From assembly GCA_002898115.1 (NCBI GenBank), contig BDTL01000227.1:1-13179 (forward strand): a stretch of 13,179 bases of DNA, written 5' to 3'. Source of the DNA: a bacterium BMS3Bbin02. Lineage in GTDB: Bacteria; Actinomycetota; Acidimicrobiia; Spongiisociales; UBA5794. Below, one piece after another: positions 12,484 through 13,179 of this stretch (position 1 is the first letter of the stretch; each line of letters begins with the position of its first letter). A program made the position numbers and the translations under genes. The notes below the pieces were generated by a model. It made no database searches. It was given only the letters and a program-made list of their open reading frames with translations, and had not been told where the DNA came from.

Positions 12484-13179
12484 GTGAAATCGAAAACCCT
12501 CAGGAGGGGATGGTTGCTCGTCGCTTTCGGCCTCCTGGCTGCATCATGTGCACAAGCCAGTGAGACGCCGACTGTTCCGGCGGCTCCCACCACGATCCCG
12601 GCGACTTCAACGACGATCCCGGCGACTTCAACGACGATCCCGGCGACTTCAACGACGATCCCGGCGACTTCAACGACGATCCCGGCGACTTCAACCGCGG
12701 ACGGTTGGACGACCTATTCCGACGAGACGGCACGTTTCTCGATCTCATACCCGGATGATTGGGAGATCTTCACGCTTAACGAGGCTGCCACCGCGGAGTT
12801 CTTAGACAATATCATGCAAGCGCTCGACGTAACTGTGGAGCCAGTCATAGTCTTCGCCGTCGGACTGCCGTTACGCGGCGGCGGCTTCGAACCGAACATC
12901 ACCATTGTCGTGGAGAGGATTTCGGCCGACATGGGCCTCGAAGCGTACGTCGCGGGGAGCATACAAGGCCTCGAAGAGGCGTTCCCGAGTTACACGTCCA
13001 CAGAACAGGTCAGCGCCGTTGTCCGAGATCGGGACTCGGTTCTCGTGCACGGGTCCTATGACCTAGCCGACCTGCTGCCCGGCGTTGCTGGTCGGTGGTC
13101 GATGATTCAGCTCTTGGCAATTGAGGGTCCTGCAGGGTGGAGCGTCAGTTGTGGTACTTCGGAATCAACGGCATCAGCG
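12484..13179 (+). CDS. Lipoprotein with Thr/Pro repeat linker, 3'-truncated
   Basis: The frame opens at GTG 12484, 9 nt after GGAGG, and runs off the window (232 residues seen). It begins with a lipoprotein signal: KSKTLRR, hydrophobic WLLVAFGLLAAS, and the lipid-acceptor Cys22, so the mature protein should sit on the outer face of the membrane. A flexible linker follows, made of five TIPATST heptapeptides (residues 37-71). The globular part starts about residue 73 (GWTTYSDETARFSISYPDDWEIFTLNE...) and continues with ITIVVERISADMGLEAYVAGSIQGLEEAFPSYTSTEQ; the F-S-I-S-Y-P-x-x-W opening and layout resemble the PsbP/Mog1/DcrB-like fold of small lipoproteins such as the LpqN group. No catalytic motif is seen and the function is unknown. 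The leader upstream may be structured. Confidence 0.82.
   Translation, partial: MKSKTLRRGWLLVAFGLLAASCAQASETPTVPAAPTTIPATSTTIPATSTTIPATSTTIPATSTTIPATSTADGWTTYSDETARFSISYPDDWEIFTLNEAATAEFLDNIMQALDVTVEPVIVFAVGLPLRGGGFEPNITIVVERISADMGLEAYVAGSIQGLEEAFPSYTSTEQVSAVVRDRDSVLVHGSYDLADLLPGVAGRWSMIQLLAIEGPAGWSVSCGTSESTASA
12592..12696 (+). repeat. Five tandem 21-bp repeats (TIPATST)
   Basis: The first four 21-bp units beginning ACGATCCCGGCG are identical, and the fifth differs only in its last base. The period is a multiple of three, so copy number can change without breaking the frame. Identity at silent positions points to recent expansion. Confidence 0.95.

Noticed and set aside
12592..12696. Tandem repeat considered as a CRISPR array
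   Set aside because: Units are directly adjacent with no spacers and encode an in-frame Thr/Pro linker.
12500..12748. Minus-strand open frame with repeated SLKSPGS
   Set aside because: It is only the complement of the tandem repeat in the lipoprotein gene.

Overview
The window is high-GC bacterial DNA and looks actinobacterial, most likely from the class Acidimicrobiia or a close relative. This is inferred from four things: a predicted F420-dependent luciferase-like oxidoreductase, an MmpL-type membrane transporter, -10 elements of the TAnnnT type, and a secreted protease ending in cysteine-containing S-layer-homology-like repeats (GITKGCNP...FCPD..VTRGQMAAFL) of a style I associate with that group. 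No rRNA, tRNA, CRISPR array, insertion sequence or phage gene was seen. Gene order is ordinary chromosomal, with many single-gene transcription units.

Layout: (1) 1-1100, 3' part of a probable secreted beta-rich protein. (2) 1101-1453, non-coding, with a 14-bp inverted repeat and a MerR-type promoter (19-bp spacer) for (3) a MerR/GyrI-like effector-sensing regulator at 1454-2272. (4) 2306-2980 minus, a hypothetical protein with a PD-(D/E)xK-like core and a C-terminal winged helix. (5) 3245-5022 minus, a two-gene operon: an ECF sigma factor whose stop overlaps (ATGA) the start of a single-pass membrane protein with a predicted six-bladed propeller outside the cell, probably its anti-sigma factor. 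(6) 5221-5819 minus, a ribbon-helix-helix/PIN (VapBC-like) toxin-antitoxin pair with its own promoter. (7) 5885-6784 minus, an F420-type LLM oxidoreductase, and 6954-7259 plus, a small ABM-fold protein. (8) 7350-10321, a divergent MMPL exporter/TetR repressor pair sharing a 68-bp operator region. (9) 10434-12167, an exported HExxHxxxxxH metalloprotease with three SLH-like repeats. (10) 12484-end, a partial lipoprotein with five 21-bp tandem repeats and a leader that could fold as a pseudoknot.

The genes do not form one pathway. Much of the content concerns envelope sensing and export: sigma/anti-sigma, MMPL, a surface protease and a lipoprotein. Three promoters place a -10 hexamer exactly 6 nt before an ATG, the geometry of leaderless mRNAs. 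The most unusual elements are the propeller-type anti-sigma factor, the candidate pseudoknot leader and the orphan nuclease-like protein. Everything here is read by eye; no homology search or folding program was run.
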